Source: Rhizobiaceae bacterium
Lineage (GTDB): Bacteria; Pseudomonadota; Alphaproteobacteria; Rhizobiales; Rhizobiaceae
Length of the DNA: 64,000 bases
Direction: 5' to 3'
Assembly (NCBI GenBank): GCA_017644105.1
Contig: JAEPMD010000006.1
Location: 1 to 64,000 of the forward strand
Position numbers and translations under genes: made by a program. How positions within the stretch are numbered: the first letter of the stretch is position 1; each line of letters opens with the position of its first letter. Positions 9,185 through 19,322 of the stretch are shown here, piece after piece. The notes below the pieces were generated by a model, which was not told the origin of the DNA, did not search any database, and was given only the letters and a program-made list of their open reading frames with translations.

Positions 9185-11685
9185 GTCAAATGGCCCGCAG
9201 CTTCATTTAAAAACTCTTCGGCGGCTTCTGACAATATGCTTTCCTGCGCTTCACCATTGACTGGTTCTCGGCCAATTTCAAGCATAATGGGAACAGCTAG
9301 CGGTGAGATATGGTCGAGTTTTTGATGCACGATACGTCCTTTGATTCGCATCAGCATATCGCTTAATCTGCGAATATCCAACAATCCCGTTGCGGCGTCC
9401 GCCCGCGTTGCCTGCATGAGGATATGATCTGGTTCATGGCTTCGAAGGACATCATAAATTAAATCAGCGGACACAGTGACCTGTCGACCAGTCTTTTCTT
9501 TGCCGGGATGGCGTCGCTCAATAAGACCTGAGATTATGGCGCAATTTCTAAATGTGCGTTTGAGCAACCAAGATTCATCGAGCCAGGCCTCCAAATCGTC
9601 ACCCAACATGTCCTCATTGAAAAGTTCAGCTAGCGAAATCAAACCATTTCGAAATCTCTCGCCCAAATCATCAAGCGCCCAGATCGCAAGTGCATAATCT
9701 GTTGCGACAAATCCCAAAGGACGCGCATGCATGCGTTCTAACCGCCGTGTTAAAAGCATGCCAAGCGTTTGATGGGCTAAACGCCCCTCAAATGAATAAA
9801 TGATCATGTAGTGCTTTTTGTTGCGCGGAAATGTTTCGAGCAAAAGCTCATTATGGCTCGGTAGTTTGGAGACGCGTTTTTGAAGTTCCAGCCAGTCTCG
9901 AACCTGACCGGGAAGCGATTTCCATTTATCCGGGTCAATCAGCATCTTACGCACTTGTTCAGCCAAATATGTGGAAAGTGGGAATTTGCCGCCCGCATAA
10001 GCGGGAATTTTCGGAGATTCATCAAATGTCTTGGAAGCCAGACATTCATTTTCGCGAATGCCTTCAAATCGCAAGACTTGCCCGCTGAAGAGGAACGTAT
10101 CACCGGGCGATAACATTTCTAAAAAGTACTCTTCAATCGTGCCAAGCTTTGGGCCACCTCGACCAATTGAACCATTTGCTTTTCGTTTGGTCAGGCGAAC
10201 ATTTAAAACCGGCGCTTCGATAATCGTGCCGATGTTTAATCGATATTGCTGTGCAATTTGAGGATTAGAAATCCGCCAGGTTCCGTCCTTAGTTTTGCGA
10301 ATGCGGGCATAACGTTCATAAGTTTTAAGCGCATAACCACCCGTCGCAACAAACTCAACAATGCGGGCAAATTGCGCTTCTGATAAGTCCCGATAGGGTG
10401 CTGCGCTGATGACTTCTCGATAAAGTTCATCTTCGAAAAATGGTTTGGCGCAGGCCATCCCCAATATATGCTGAGCAAGCACATCAATCGCCCCTTCCAA
10501 TAGAGGAGGCGTGTCTTGAGCACCGATGTAATTTGCGTCGAGCGCAGCTTTACATTCCATCACTTCGAAACGATTTGCGGGCACAAGGATTGCTTTACTG
10601 GGTTCATCCATTCTGTGGTTTGATCGACCAATACGTTGCGCTAGCCGGCTGGCACCTTTTGGCGCGCCAATGTGGATAACCAGATCAACATCACCCCAGT
10701 CGATCCCCAGATCAAGCGTGGATGTGGCAACAACAGCGCGCAAGGCATTCTTGGCCATAGCCGCTTCAACTTTCCGCCGTTTGCTCGCATCTAAAGATCC
10801 GTGATGTAAAGCTATCGGCAGGTTTTCTTCATTAATCGTCCAAAGTTCTTGAAAGAGTAATTCGGCCTGACTGCGCGTATTGACGAATAATAATGTCGTC
10901 TGATGCTCGGTGATCTTCTGATAAACATCACCCATAGCATAACGGGCGCTATGCCCGGACCATGGAATGCGCTCTTTGGTTTCCAAAATCGAGATATTGG
11001 GTTTAGCACCCCCTTCAACAACAATTTTCTCAGCGCGTTCTTTTCCAGTCCATTGGCCAACCAACCATTTCTGCAAATCTTCTGGATTTGCAACGGTGGC
11101 CGAGAGCCCAATTGTTTGAAGCTTAGGTGCATGATGTCTTAATCGCGATAATGCGAGTGCCAATAAATGCCCACGCTTTGAGGTTACAAGTGAATGTAAT
11201 TCGTCGAAAATAATATATTTGAGATCTTTGAAAAAAAGTTCTGCTTGCCCGTTCGCCAAAAGCAGCGAGATCTGTTCCGGTGTAGTCAGCAATATATCAG
11301 GTGGATCGAGTTTTTGCCTTTGGCGTTTATGTTGCGGTGTATCGCCTGTACGGGTTTCGATTTTGATCGGTAAACCCATTTCGGTAACAGGCGTGGTGAG
11401 ATTACGTTCAATATCAACTGCCAGCGCTTTTAAGGGTGATACATAAAGCGTGTGCAAACGCGGTTTGACCATGCCGGGCTTTGGTTTTTCGCGCATCGCC
11501 AAATCTGTCAGCGATGGGAGGAACCCAGCCAGAGTTTTCCCTGCTCCTGTGGGTGCGATCAGCAGGCTTGAATAACCTTGATGGGCTTTTTCCAATAGCG
11601 CAAGCTGATGAGGCCGAGGTGCCCAGCGGTGGCTTTCGAACCAATCGGTAAATATTTTTGGCAGTAAATTGTGATCGGACGCCAT
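9181..11685 (-). CDS. Ligase-associated DNA damage response DEXH-box helicase (Lhr family)
   Basis: 834 residues from the ATG at 11683-11685 (MASDHNLLP); a 31-codon upstream extension to 11778 looks unlike the family and is not used. Superfamily 2 helicase motifs are clear: Walker A APTGAGKT, DELH (motif II), SATVANPEDL (motif III) and QRIGRSNHR (motif VI). The long C-terminal region with LTKRKANGSIGRGGPK and the final all-helical part are typical of the shorter Lhr-type helicases that act with PdeM in DNA repair. First gene of a two-gene operon with pdeM. Confidence 0.88.
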   Translation of the reverse strand: MASDHNLLPKIFTDWFESHRWAPRPHQLALLEKAHQGYSSLLIAPTGAGKTLAGFLPSLTDLAMREKPKPGMVKPRLHTLYVSPLKALAVDIERNLTTPVTEMGLPIKIETRTGDTPQHKRQRQKLDPPDILLTTPEQISLLLANGQAELFFKDLKYIIFDELHSLVTSKRGHLLALALSRLRHHAPKLQTIGLSATVANPEDLQKWLVGQWTGKERAEKIVVEGGAKPNISILETKERIPWSGHSARYAMGDVYQKITEHQTTLLFVNTRSQAELLFQELWTINEENLPIALHHGSLDASKRRKVEAAMAKNALRAVVATSTLDLGIDWGDVDLVIHIGAPKGASRLAQRIGRSNHRMDEPSKAILVPANRFEVMECKAALDANYIGAQDTPPLLEGAIDVLAQHILGMACAKPFFEDELYREVISAAPYRDLSEAQFARIVEFVATGGYALKTYERYARIRKTKDGTWRISNPQIAQQYRLNIGTIIEAPVLNVRLTKRKANGSIGRGGPKLGTIEEYFLEMLSPGDTFLFSGQVLRFEGIRENECLASKTFDESPKIPAYAGGKFPLSTYLAEQVRKMLIDPDKWKSLPGQVRDWLELQKRVSKLPSHNELLLETFPRNKKHYMIIYSFEGRLAHQTLGMLLTRRLERMHARPLGFVATDYALAIWALDDLGERFRNGLISLAELFNEDMLGDDLEAWLDESWLLKRTFRNCAIISGLIERRHPGKEKTGRQVTVSADLIYDVLRSHEPDHILMQATRADAATGLLDIRRLSDMLMRIKGRIVHQKLDHISPLAVPIMLEIGREPVNGEAQESILSEAAEEFLNEAAGHLT

Positions 11686-11856
11686 GGGTAGAGAATCGCT
11701 TTTAATTTGTTTAAAGCTAGGAGCCTTATTTATCTCGTGCAAGCGTCTGATGAAAACGAGCGTCTTATTTACATCCAAAAGCGCATTTATCTTGCATGAA
11801 AACTATGATGGGATGAGTATGTCCTCATCAAACACCAAACGGCGGGGAGCGAAGCT

Positions 11857-12126
11857 GTGTCAGGACAAGTAAACAGGTTTTTAGGCGATACAATCGGCCG
11901 AACAATACTGAAACTATTAGTTATCTCCTTCATTGTTGGGGTTGTCATGGCAGCCTTTAACTGGTCACCATTTGATGTATTTTATGTGGTTCGAGATTTT
12001 ATTGTTCGCATTTGGCAGCAAGGATTTGCAGCCCTTGGCAGAGTTGGCGAATATTTAGCGCTCGGCGCAGGGATCGTTGTACCGGTCTTCCTATTGCTGC
12101 GAATTTTGAATTATCGACGCAGTTGA
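11857..12126 (+). CDS. DUF6460 small membrane protein
   Basis: An 89-residue protein with two hydrophobic segments (about 18-38 and 67-85) separated by an amphipathic stretch (DVFYVVRDFIVRIWQQGF). It matches the conserved alphaproteobacterial DUF6460 family of unknown function. The start is GTG at 11857, preceded by a good ribosome-binding site (GGGGAGCG, 11844-11851). It lies 10 bp before the MATE exporter and is probably co-transcribed with it. Confidence 0.75.
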   Translation: MSGQVNRFLGDTIGRTILKLLVISFIVGVVMAAFNWSPFDVFYVVRDFIVRIWQQGFAALGRVGEYLALGAGIVVPVFLLLRILNYRRS

Positions 12127-12136
12127 AGTTCGCCAA

Positions 12137-13480
12137 TTGCAGACCTCATCTGATCCTGCATCAAAGATCATCCGGGAATTTGATGTAAACCACAAAAGCA
12201 TTTTCGCAATTGCGGTCCCTATGACTTTGGCGTTTTTAACAACGCCATTGCTGGGTATCACAGATACAGCTGTCGTTGGCCAGTTTGCCAATGCTGCGCT
12301 GATTGGTGGTTTGGCGATTGCTACGATTATCTTTGATCTTTTGTTTGGCACGTTCAATTTTTTAAGATCAGCCACGACGGGCTTAGTTGCGCAAGCTTAT
12401 GGACGAGACGATGAACTTGAGCAAAAGGCCGTCTTCTGGCGATCCATGCTCATCGGCTTGATGTCTGGGCTTATAATTTTGTTGCTGCATTCAGTGATCA
12501 TCTCGCTCGGACTTTATCTCATGGATGCGAGCACGGAAGTTGCCAAGGCAGCGAGAGAATATTTTGCTATTCGAGTTTTCTCAGCGCCGGCAGCTTTGAT
12601 GAATTATGCGTTGTTGGGATATGTTTTAGGGTTGGGCAAAGGCCGTCTGGGTCTCGTACTGCAAATCATCATAAATGGTACCAATATCGCCTTATCATTT
12701 GCTTTGGGATTGGGGCTGGAATGGGGATTGTCTGGCGTGGCCATTGCAACGGTGATTGCTGAAATTTTAGGACTTGCAATTGGATTATTCATAGTCATGC
12801 GCGGTTTCAAAGGCTCGCCATCCCTATCGCGTAGTCACATTTTCCACCGTGCGTCGATTATGAAATTAATGGCGCTGAACGGGGATATCATGATCCGCAG
12901 TTTTGCACTTGTGGGTGCCTTTGCTTGGCTAACCCGCATGGGTGGGCAATTTGGTGATGAAACACTTGCCGCCAATGCAATATTGATGAACTTCCTGATG
13001 CTCTCTGGTTACTTACTGGATGGATTCGCCACCGCCGCGGAACAATTGGCAGGTCGCGCGATTGGCGCAAATTATCGACCAGCCTTCATCAAAACGGTGA
13101 AGCTGACCTTGTATTGGGGTTTCTTGCTCGCTGGCATTTTGATGCTGATTTTCGTCATCTCGGGACCTTGGCTGATAAATTTAATCACCAACGAACCAAC
13201 AGTCCGATCCATCGCAACACAATATTATGTTTGGGCGGCACTGATTTCCATCACTGGGGTATTGGCATTTCAAATGGACGGCATTTTTATTGGCGCCACC
13301 TGGTCGGCAGATATGAGAAATATGATGCTGCTTTCATTAGCGGGCTTTATCGCACTATCGATTATTTTTACAGAATTTTGGGGCAATCATGGTCTTTGGG
13401 TCAGCTTAAACGCCTTTATGTTGCTGCGTGGTGCCTCACTCAGCTTCATTTTGAGTCGAAAAATCAACCGAATTTTCTGA
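12137..13480 (+). CDS. MATE family efflux transporter (DinF-like)
   Basis: 447 residues with about twelve membrane helices. FDVNHKSIFAIAVPMTLAFL and LLGITDTAVVGQF are the signature first-helix region of DinF-type MATE exporters, with the conserved Asp in helix 1 (TDTAVVG). It should exchange cations for drugs or metabolites across the inner membrane. The start appears to be TTG at 12137, since no ATG lies early enough without removing helix 1. It follows the DUF6460 gene by 10 bp. Confidence 0.85.
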   Translation: MQTSSDPASKIIREFDVNHKSIFAIAVPMTLAFLTTPLLGITDTAVVGQFANAALIGGLAIATIIFDLLFGTFNFLRSATTGLVAQAYGRDDELEQKAVFWRSMLIGLMSGLIILLLHSVIISLGLYLMDASTEVAKAAREYFAIRVFSAPAALMNYALLGYVLGLGKGRLGLVLQIIINGTNIALSFALGLGLEWGLSGVAIATVIAEILGLAIGLFIVMRGFKGSPSLSRSHIFHRASIMKLMALNGDIMIRSFALVGAFAWLTRMGGQFGDETLAANAILMNFLMLSGYLLDGFATAAEQLAGRAIGANYRPAFIKTVKLTLYWGFLLAGILMLIFVISGPWLINLITNEPTVRSIATQYYVWAALISITGVLAFQMDGIFIGATWSADMRNMMLLSLAGFIALSIIFTEFWGNHGLWVSLNAFMLLRGASLSFILSRKINRIF

Positions 13481-13597
13481 GTTTTTAAACCAAATTCCGT
13501 CGATAATATCTTTCTAATCCCATCCAAATTGGGTGTTACTCTAAAGGATTGTTAACCATAACCGGCTAAAGTTCATCCTGTATTGTTGGAGTAAGTA

Positions 13598-15160
13598 ATG
13601 TTCTATCGGGGTGCGTATCTTTTAAAAACGTTCTCGCGTCAGTTGTTGGATGCGAGGGTTTTTTGCGTTTTATTGCTCCTGACTTCGACCAATGCTCTGG
13701 CTGGGGATACGTTATTTCCAGGGCTCCACCTACGTGGGTCTAGCGAAGTGAACGTTGTAGTCCAGGGTCCTGACGTTGCTAAACCCGCAGTCGAAATTTC
13801 TGCAGAAGAAAAAATCTTGCCGCCATCGAATGAAACCGTTGGTGCGATACCAATGACGGTGAACCGAAAAGCCAAGACCAGACGATATGTTTCGTCCAAA
13901 AAAACCAACCGATATGTGTCTAAACCTGAGCCAGAATTGGTCGCAGAAGCAAGTGCCAGTGAATTGCGCGGTGTACTTAAAGAAGCAGTTTCCAACAGCG
14001 ATGGAGTCAAAATCGCGGTGAAACAAGTTCATATTTCGGACACCAAAATATGGGCGGAAATTGCGAAATTTACACCAACCCTCAGCATGACATTGGATGC
14101 GTCTCGTTCAAGTGACGGGTTTGGAAATTTATCTTCCAACAACAGCAGTTCAGAACTTAGTTTTGCGCTCAATATGCCGATTTACACAGGTGGGTCGAGG
14201 ATCTATTCGCTTCGTGCGGCCCGTCGAAACAGACTCGCTGCAAAAAATGATGCGATCTCCGCTCAAAACAGAGTGCTGCAGGATGTCTTGTCTGCCTATT
14301 TGCAATATCACCAGACGGATGAAACGGTGAAATTGCTTGGTCAAAATGTTTCGAGCTTGAAGAAACTTTTGGCCGCTGTCAGAGACCGTAAAAAACATGG
14401 CATCGCAAGTCAGGCAGATGTTGCTTATGTGCAAGCTAACTTAGCCAGCATGCGTCAGCAATATGAAGCCTCAAGGGGATCCAGATCACAACTGCAGGCG
14501 CAAATCGCCAACCTGACAGGGCGTCCGTTCAAGAATATTCCAAAACTGATGCGCGTGACTAAATTGGTCTCACATGACGAGGAGCATTTTGTCCAACAGG
14601 CAATGATTTCAAATCCAGAAATCAAGGCAGCGCAACACCGTGCGATCTCACAACGCCACACAAGTCGCGCTGCTTATGGTCAATATCTGCCGCAAGTTAA
14701 CGCCTATGCGCAATATGATCGCCCACTCAATGGATATACAAAATCACAACAGACGAACGATTGGAAAGTTGGTGTGAAACTGACAATGCCATTGGTCGAT
14801 CTCAGCACGGTGTCGAGCATAGCGGAAAGTCGTCAACGCGCTCAGCTTGCGTCTTATCAGGCATCTGACACCACGCGGAATGTCACATTGTCCATTCGCA
14901 CGCTCTACCGCCAATATGCGGCCGGTCAGAAGCAAATTGATCTTTCACAAGCGCGCGTCAAATATATGAAGCAGATCGAAATTGCCGAACGCGAGCGGTA
15001 TAAGCAAGGTGTTGGATCTCTTGATCAGCTTCTGGAGCAAAAACGGGCCTTGGCTCAGTCAAAGATTGATGCAATCAGCGTTAAGACAGATGCCTATTGG
15101 ACAGCATATCAATTGCTCATTGCAGCCAATAAGTTTGATTTGGACGAGCTTGGTCTTTAA
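13598..15160 (+). CDS. TolC-family outer membrane channel protein
   Basis: 520 residues with a signal peptide (hydrophobic VFCVLLLLTSTNALAG, cleavage near residue 36). A roughly 90-residue low-complexity, Lys/Arg-rich region follows, then two OEP repeats (about 125-515) whose long alternating helices and beta segments build the TolC trimeric tunnel. The ATG at 13598 has the ribosome-binding site GGAGTAAG just upstream. It would form the outer membrane exit for a type I secretion or efflux system. No inner-membrane ABC or membrane-fusion gene is adjacent. The extra region before the OEP domain is unusual for the family. Its stop codon overlaps that of the convergent dehalogenase gene. Confidence 0.85.
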   Translation: MFYRGAYLLKTFSRQLLDARVFCVLLLLTSTNALAGDTLFPGLHLRGSSEVNVVVQGPDVAKPAVEISAEEKILPPSNETVGAIPMTVNRKAKTRRYVSSKKTNRYVSKPEPELVAEASASELRGVLKEAVSNSDGVKIAVKQVHISDTKIWAEIAKFTPTLSMTLDASRSSDGFGNLSSNNSSSELSFALNMPIYTGGSRIYSLRAARRNRLAAKNDAISAQNRVLQDVLSAYLQYHQTDETVKLLGQNVSSLKKLLAAVRDRKKHGIASQADVAYVQANLASMRQQYEASRGSRSQLQAQIANLTGRPFKNIPKLMRVTKLVSHDEEHFVQQAMISNPEIKAAQHRAISQRHTSRAAYGQYLPQVNAYAQYDRPLNGYTKSQQTNDWKVGVKLTMPLVDLSTVSSIAESRQRAQLASYQASDTTRNVTLSIRTLYRQYAAGQKQIDLSQARVKYMKQIEIAERERYKQGVGSLDQLLEQKRALAQSKIDAISVKTDAYWTAYQLLIAANKFDLDELGL

Positions 15161-15840
15161 TTGCCGATAAGTTGAAACACATCTTCAAGCGTCGAACCAA
15201 TGACGGTGGGTGTGACATGTAATTCTTCAAGTGGCATCTGGGCGCGATTGACCCATAAAGTTTGATAACCAAACCAGGTGGCACCGCAAGCATCCCAACC
15301 GTTTGACGAAACAAACAATATTTCACTCACATCAACACCAAACGTATCTGGGCCCAATTGATAAACTTCTGGCGCGGTTTTAAACTTTCGGATCGCTTCA
15401 ACCGTTAGAATGTGATCGAAATAACCCTGCATTTGCGCACTATCAATTGCACTATCGATCATTTGGCGGGTTCCATTGGATAAGATCCCGAGGCCCAACC
15501 CTTCCGATTTAAGCTTTTCCAAAACCCCAAGATTTTCGCTAAATGCTGCCAAATGTGCATATTGCTCCATCAATTTATCAAATTTCTCATTTGTCAGATC
15601 GAGTTTTAGCGCTGCGCAGGAAAAGCGAAGCGCATCCTTGGTGATTTCCCAAAAGTCGATATATTGATTGCACAAGGTGCGAATGCGGGTGTAATCAATT
15701 TGTCTATCACGCCAGAGATTTGCCAAAGCTTTGCCGTGGCCTGGAAACAATTCTTCGGCCAATGCACCAACAGAATAGACATCAAACAAGGTGCCATAGG
15801 CATCAAAAATCACGGCTTTGATATCGGTACTTGTCTTCAT
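15157..15840 (-). CDS. Haloacid dehalogenase, type II (HAD superfamily)
   Basis: 227 residues from the ATG at 15838-15840 (MKTSTDIKAVIFDAYGTLF); a 35-codon extension upstream is hydrophobic and atypical. FDAYGTLFDV contains the nucleophilic Asp of (S)-2-haloacid dehalogenases, GILSNGTRQM is motif II, and FVSSNGWDACGATWFGYQ is the diagnostic SSNxWD motif IV of L-2-haloacid dehalogenases. It should hydrolyse 2-haloalkanoic acids to hydroxy acids, a plausible activity in a marine organism. Convergent with the TolC-type gene, with stops overlapping. Confidence 0.85.
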   Translation of the reverse strand: MKTSTDIKAVIFDAYGTLFDVYSVGALAEELFPGHGKALANLWRDRQIDYTRIRTLCNQYIDFWEITKDALRFSCAALKLDLTNEKFDKLMEQYAHLAAFSENLGVLEKLKSEGLGLGILSNGTRQMIDSAIDSAQMQGYFDHILTVEAIRKFKTAPEVYQLGPDTFGVDVSEILFVSSNGWDACGATWFGYQTLWVNRAQMPLEELHVTPTVIGSTLEDVFQLIGN

Positions 15841-16023
15841 TGTCTTTATCCACGGTTTATTTGATTGCTTTTGCACCAATTTCTGGTGTTCTCTGAATGC
15901 AAGATAAAGAAAAAATATCACGATAGAAAGAGTTCTGTTGACCAAATGGATAAACTAGTGATAGGAATTTGCAACCGCGTGCAATTTGAGTGACTTGGTA
16001 TGCAAGTTGGTGGGAGGAACAAT

Positions 16024-17145
16024 ATGACAAAGATCGGCATTGGGATCGTTGGCGGAGGCTATATGGGCAAAGCGCATGCTGTGGCCATGTCGTCTGTCGG
16101 CGCCATTTTTGACACAGAACTTCGACCCAGTTTGGAAATGGTCTGCGCAACGTCGCCAGCCTCTGCGGAACGTTATCGCAAAGCTTATGGATTTGCACGC
16201 GCGACAACAGATTGGCGCGAGCTCGTACATGATCCAAATGTGGGCGCAATTGTCATCGCTTCACCCCAAAGCACCCATCGTGAAATATCAGAGGCTGCCT
16301 TTGCCCTGGGGAAGCCTGTGCTGTGCGAAAAACCGATGGGTGCTTCTATTGAAGACGCGCGTGCCATGGTCGCAAGCGCTGCAAAACATGATGTGATCAA
16401 TATGGTGGCCTATAATTATATACGCACACCAGCGTCCCAATATGCACGCAAATTGATTGCCGATGGGGCAATTGGCGATATTACGTGGTTTCGTGGTGAG
16501 CATACAGAAGACTTTTTGGCCGATCCAAAATCACCCTCAACATGGCGCACAAAAGGCGATGCCAATGGCACAATGGGCGACTTGGCACCTCACATGATCA
16601 ATGCTGCATTAGCATTAATCGGTCCAATTGAAGGTTTGATTGCGGAAGTGGAAACTGTGCATTCAAAACGACCTCATCCAGACACAGGTGAGATGGAAGA
16701 TGTGACCAATGATGATCACGGTCAGATGATGTGTCGTTTTAAAAACGGTGTTATGGGTCATATGTATTTCAGCCGTGTTTCATCGGGCCGAAAAATGGGC
16801 TATGCCTATGAAATTACTGGGACAAAAGGTGCAATCCGTTTTGATCAGGAAGACCAAAATGCGCTTTGGCTTTATGAGATGAATGCACCCTCAGCACAGC
16901 AAGGTTTTAAAAAGATATTTACAGGACCCGAACATCCAGATTATCTGCCATTTTGCCAAGGACCTGGTCACGGCACTGGTTACCAGGACCAGATCATTAT
17001 TGAAGCTAAGGATTTTTTACAGGCAATCGCTACCAAGACTGCGATATGGCCAACATTTCAAGATGGGCTCGACGTGATGCAAATCGTCTCTGCCGCATTT
17101 AAATCAGCCGCTGAAAAACGGTGGCTCAACGTCAATGATATTTAA
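16024..17145 (+). CDS. Gfo/Idh/MocA family NAD(P)-dependent oxidoreductase
   Basis: 373 residues from the ATG at 16024, preceded by GGGAGGAAC. The Rossmann motif IGIVGGGYMGKAHA lies at the N-terminus, then the family signature CEKPMG with the conserved Lys, and the catalytic region GDLAPHMINAALAL with the conserved Asp/His. It should oxidise or reduce a sugar or polyol. First gene of a tight three-gene operon (18 bp to the isomerase gene). Confidence 0.85.
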   Translation: MTKIGIGIVGGGYMGKAHAVAMSSVGAIFDTELRPSLEMVCATSPASAERYRKAYGFARATTDWRELVHDPNVGAIVIASPQSTHREISEAAFALGKPVLCEKPMGASIEDARAMVASAAKHDVINMVAYNYIRTPASQYARKLIADGAIGDITWFRGEHTEDFLADPKSPSTWRTKGDANGTMGDLAPHMINAALALIGPIEGLIAEVETVHSKRPHPDTGEMEDVTNDDHGQMMCRFKNGVMGHMYFSRVSSGRKMGYAYEITGTKGAIRFDQEDQNALWLYEMNAPSAQQGFKKIFTGPEHPDYLPFCQGPGHGTGYQDQIIIEAKDFLQAIATKTAIWPTFQDGLDVMQIVSAAFKSAAEKRWLNVNDI

Positions 17146-17163
17146 TTTCTGAAAGAAAAGACT

Positions 17164-18066
17164 ATGACAATAAGAATAGGCAATGCACCCTGTTCATGGG
17201 GAGTTGAATTTGCAGATGACCCGCGTAATCCGCAATGGCAGGACGTGCTGAAGGATTGTAAGGATGCAGGTTATAATGGCATTGAGTTAGGTCCCATTGG
17301 CTATATGCCAGAAGACCCTGCGCAATTGGGTGATGCACTTGCTGCGCATGAACTTGAATTGATCGGCGGCGTTGTGTTTCGTGCGTTCCACGATGCAGAT
17401 GCCTGGGATGATGTGAAAGATGCGTCTCGCAGAACCTGTGAAGCGTTAAAAGCCCATGGCGCTGAGCATTTGGTGTTAATTGATTCCATCTCACCACGTC
17501 GTGCGCCAACTGCAGGGCGTGCATCGGAGGCGGAAAAAATGGATGCGGCCGAATGGTCAGCTTTCCGCGATCGTTTGGCCTATGTGGCTAAAATGGGTGC
17601 TGAGGAATATGGCCTCACAGTTGGTATTCATGCGCATGCCGGCGGGTTTATGGATTTTGAACCAGAACTTGAAAAGCTCTTGGCAGAGGTTGATGAAAGC
17701 ATCTTAAAAATTTGTTTTGATACCGGTCATCACAGCTATGCAGGTTTTGATCCAATCGCCTTTATGGAAAAATATATCAGCCGTATTTCCTATATGCATT
17801 TCAAAGATATCGACCCTGTTGTCAAAGCTAATGTGGTAAAAAACAGAACGGATTTTTATGAGGCTTGCGGGCAGCACATCTTCTGTAAATTAGGCCAGGG
17901 CGACGTTGATTTCCCAAGTGTTTACAAGATCTTGACAGAGAACAACTTCTCAGGTTGGTGTACGGTTGAACAAGATATCGATCCAACATTAGAAAATGAT
18001 CCGGTTGGTGACGCGCGATTTAATCGTGAGTTTTTGGCTTCCATCGGTTTCAGCGAGGACGCATAA
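17164..18066 (+). CDS. Sugar phosphate isomerase/epimerase family protein (IolE-like)
   Basis: A 300-residue TIM-barrel protein of the xylose-isomerase-like superfamily. APCSWGVEFADDP at the N-terminus and FDTGHHSYAGFDP, with metal-binding Asp and His, resemble inosose dehydratase IolE. HAHAGGFMDF and the late Glu (CTVEQDID) complete the metal site. It should isomerise or dehydrate a keto-sugar or keto-inositol. It sits between two Gfo/Idh/MocA oxidoreductases with its stop codon directly abutting the next start (TAAATG). The exact substrate is unknown: the other inositol genes (iolB, iolC, iolD) are absent here. Confidence 0.8.
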   Translation: MTIRIGNAPCSWGVEFADDPRNPQWQDVLKDCKDAGYNGIELGPIGYMPEDPAQLGDALAAHELELIGGVVFRAFHDADAWDDVKDASRRTCEALKAHGAEHLVLIDSISPRRAPTAGRASEAEKMDAAEWSAFRDRLAYVAKMGAEEYGLTVGIHAHAGGFMDFEPELEKLLAEVDESILKICFDTGHHSYAGFDPIAFMEKYISRISYMHFKDIDPVVKANVVKNRTDFYEACGQHIFCKLGQGDVDFPSVYKILTENNFSGWCTVEQDIDPTLENDPVGDARFNREFLASIGFSEDA

Positions 18067-19227
18067 ATGGCTAAATTAAAATGGGGTATGATTGGTGGCG
18101 GTGAAGGCAGCCAAATTGGACCAGCTCATAGATTGGGTTCAGGCATCGATGGTGAGTTCGAGTTCGTTGCTGGTGCGCTAGACCATCGTCCTGAAGAAGG
18201 TCGTGCATACGGCCAAAAATTGGGTCTCGATGCTGATCGGTCTTATGGCAGCTGGCAGGAAATGTTGGCGGGTGAGAAAGATCGCGATGACCGCGTAGAC
18301 CTTGTGACTGTCGCAACGCCAAATTCGACACATTATGAAATCACCAAAGCGTTCCTAGAAGCAGGTTTTAATGTTTTGTGTGAAAAACCTATGACCATGA
18401 CGGTGGAAGAGGGTGAAGACATTGTCCGCACAGCCAATAAAGTCGGCAAAATTTGTGCGGTCAATTATGGCTATAGTGGTTATTCACTCGTCCGACATAT
18501 GAAGGCGATGATTGCGCGTGGCGATCTTGGTGCTATTCGCGTGGTCAATGCCGAATTTTCCCATGGACATCATGCGGATGCGGAAGATGCGGATAACCCA
18601 CGTGTGCGTTGGCGGTACGACCCTGCGCAGGCAGGTGTGTCCGCTCAATTTGCTGATTGCGGCATTCACGCATTGCATATGGCAAGTTTTGTCACCGGTC
18701 AGGAAGTTGAGAAGCTCTCAGCTGATACGGTTTCTTGTATTCCGGTGCGCACATTGGAAGATGACGCCACGGTCAATTTCCGCATGGATGGCGGTACGGT
18801 TGGACGCCTATGGACATCTTCAATTGCGATTGGCCGTCAACACGGTTTGGCAATCCAAGTCTTTGGTGAAAAAGGCGGTTTGCGCTGGTCGCAAGAACAA
18901 CCAAATCAGCTTTATTACATGAAGCTTGGTGAAAGATTACAGGTAATTGAGCGGGGTGAGGGGAACTTATCACCGGAAGCTGACAGAACATCTCGCGTGA
19001 CTGTTGGGCATGCAGAAGGTATGCCGCTCGCTTTTGCCAATATCTATCTTGACCTTGCAGAAGCCATTAAAGCTCAAAAGGAAAGTCGCGAAATGGATCC
19101 AGCGGCTAATCTTTATCCGCGCGCGGAAGATGGTTTGCGATCCATGGCCGCTGTCGTTGCGGTAGCAGAATCTGGTAAAAATGATGGCGAATGGTTAGAT
19201 GCCCGTCCTCCCATGTTTCGTTCGTAA
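18067..19227 (+). CDS. Gfo/Idh/MocA family oxidoreductase
   Basis: 386 residues. The dinucleotide motif is GMIGGGEGSQIGPAHRLG, followed by CEKPMTMTVEEGE with the conserved Lys-Pro pair and the catalytic DCGIHALHMASFV. The insertion between the Rossmann strand and the His (GGGEGSQIG) marks the subgroup that acts on larger or keto-sugars. Last gene of the operon, with a terminator hairpin just downstream. With the upstream oxidoreductase it could carry out paired oxidation and reduction around the step catalysed by the IolE-like enzyme. Confidence 0.85.
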   Translation: MAKLKWGMIGGGEGSQIGPAHRLGSGIDGEFEFVAGALDHRPEEGRAYGQKLGLDADRSYGSWQEMLAGEKDRDDRVDLVTVATPNSTHYEITKAFLEAGFNVLCEKPMTMTVEEGEDIVRTANKVGKICAVNYGYSGYSLVRHMKAMIARGDLGAIRVVNAEFSHGHHADAEDADNPRVRWRYDPAQAGVSAQFADCGIHALHMASFVTGQEVEKLSADTVSCIPVRTLEDDATVNFRMDGGTVGRLWTSSIAIGRQHGLAIQVFGEKGGLRWSQEQPNQLYYMKLGERLQVIERGEGNLSPEADRTSRVTVGHAEGMPLAFANIYLDLAEAIKAQKESREMDPAANLYPRAEDGLRSMAAVVAVAESGKNDGEWLDARPPMFRS

Positions 19228-19245
19228 CGCGTAAACGAGACCAAT

Positions 19246-19280
19246 TGCCGTGTTGATGAATGATTCAGCACGGCATTTTT
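19246..19280 (+). terminator. Rho-independent terminator after the sugar operon
   Basis: Inverted repeat TGCCGTG (19246-19252) and CACGGCA (19269-19275), extended by weaker pairs in the loop and followed by five T. It lies between the oxidoreductase and the convergent LacI gene and may serve both. Confidence 0.75.
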
Positions 19281-19322
19281 GTGAAATTGAAACGTCTCAT
19301 GCGCTCATCACAAGAATAAACG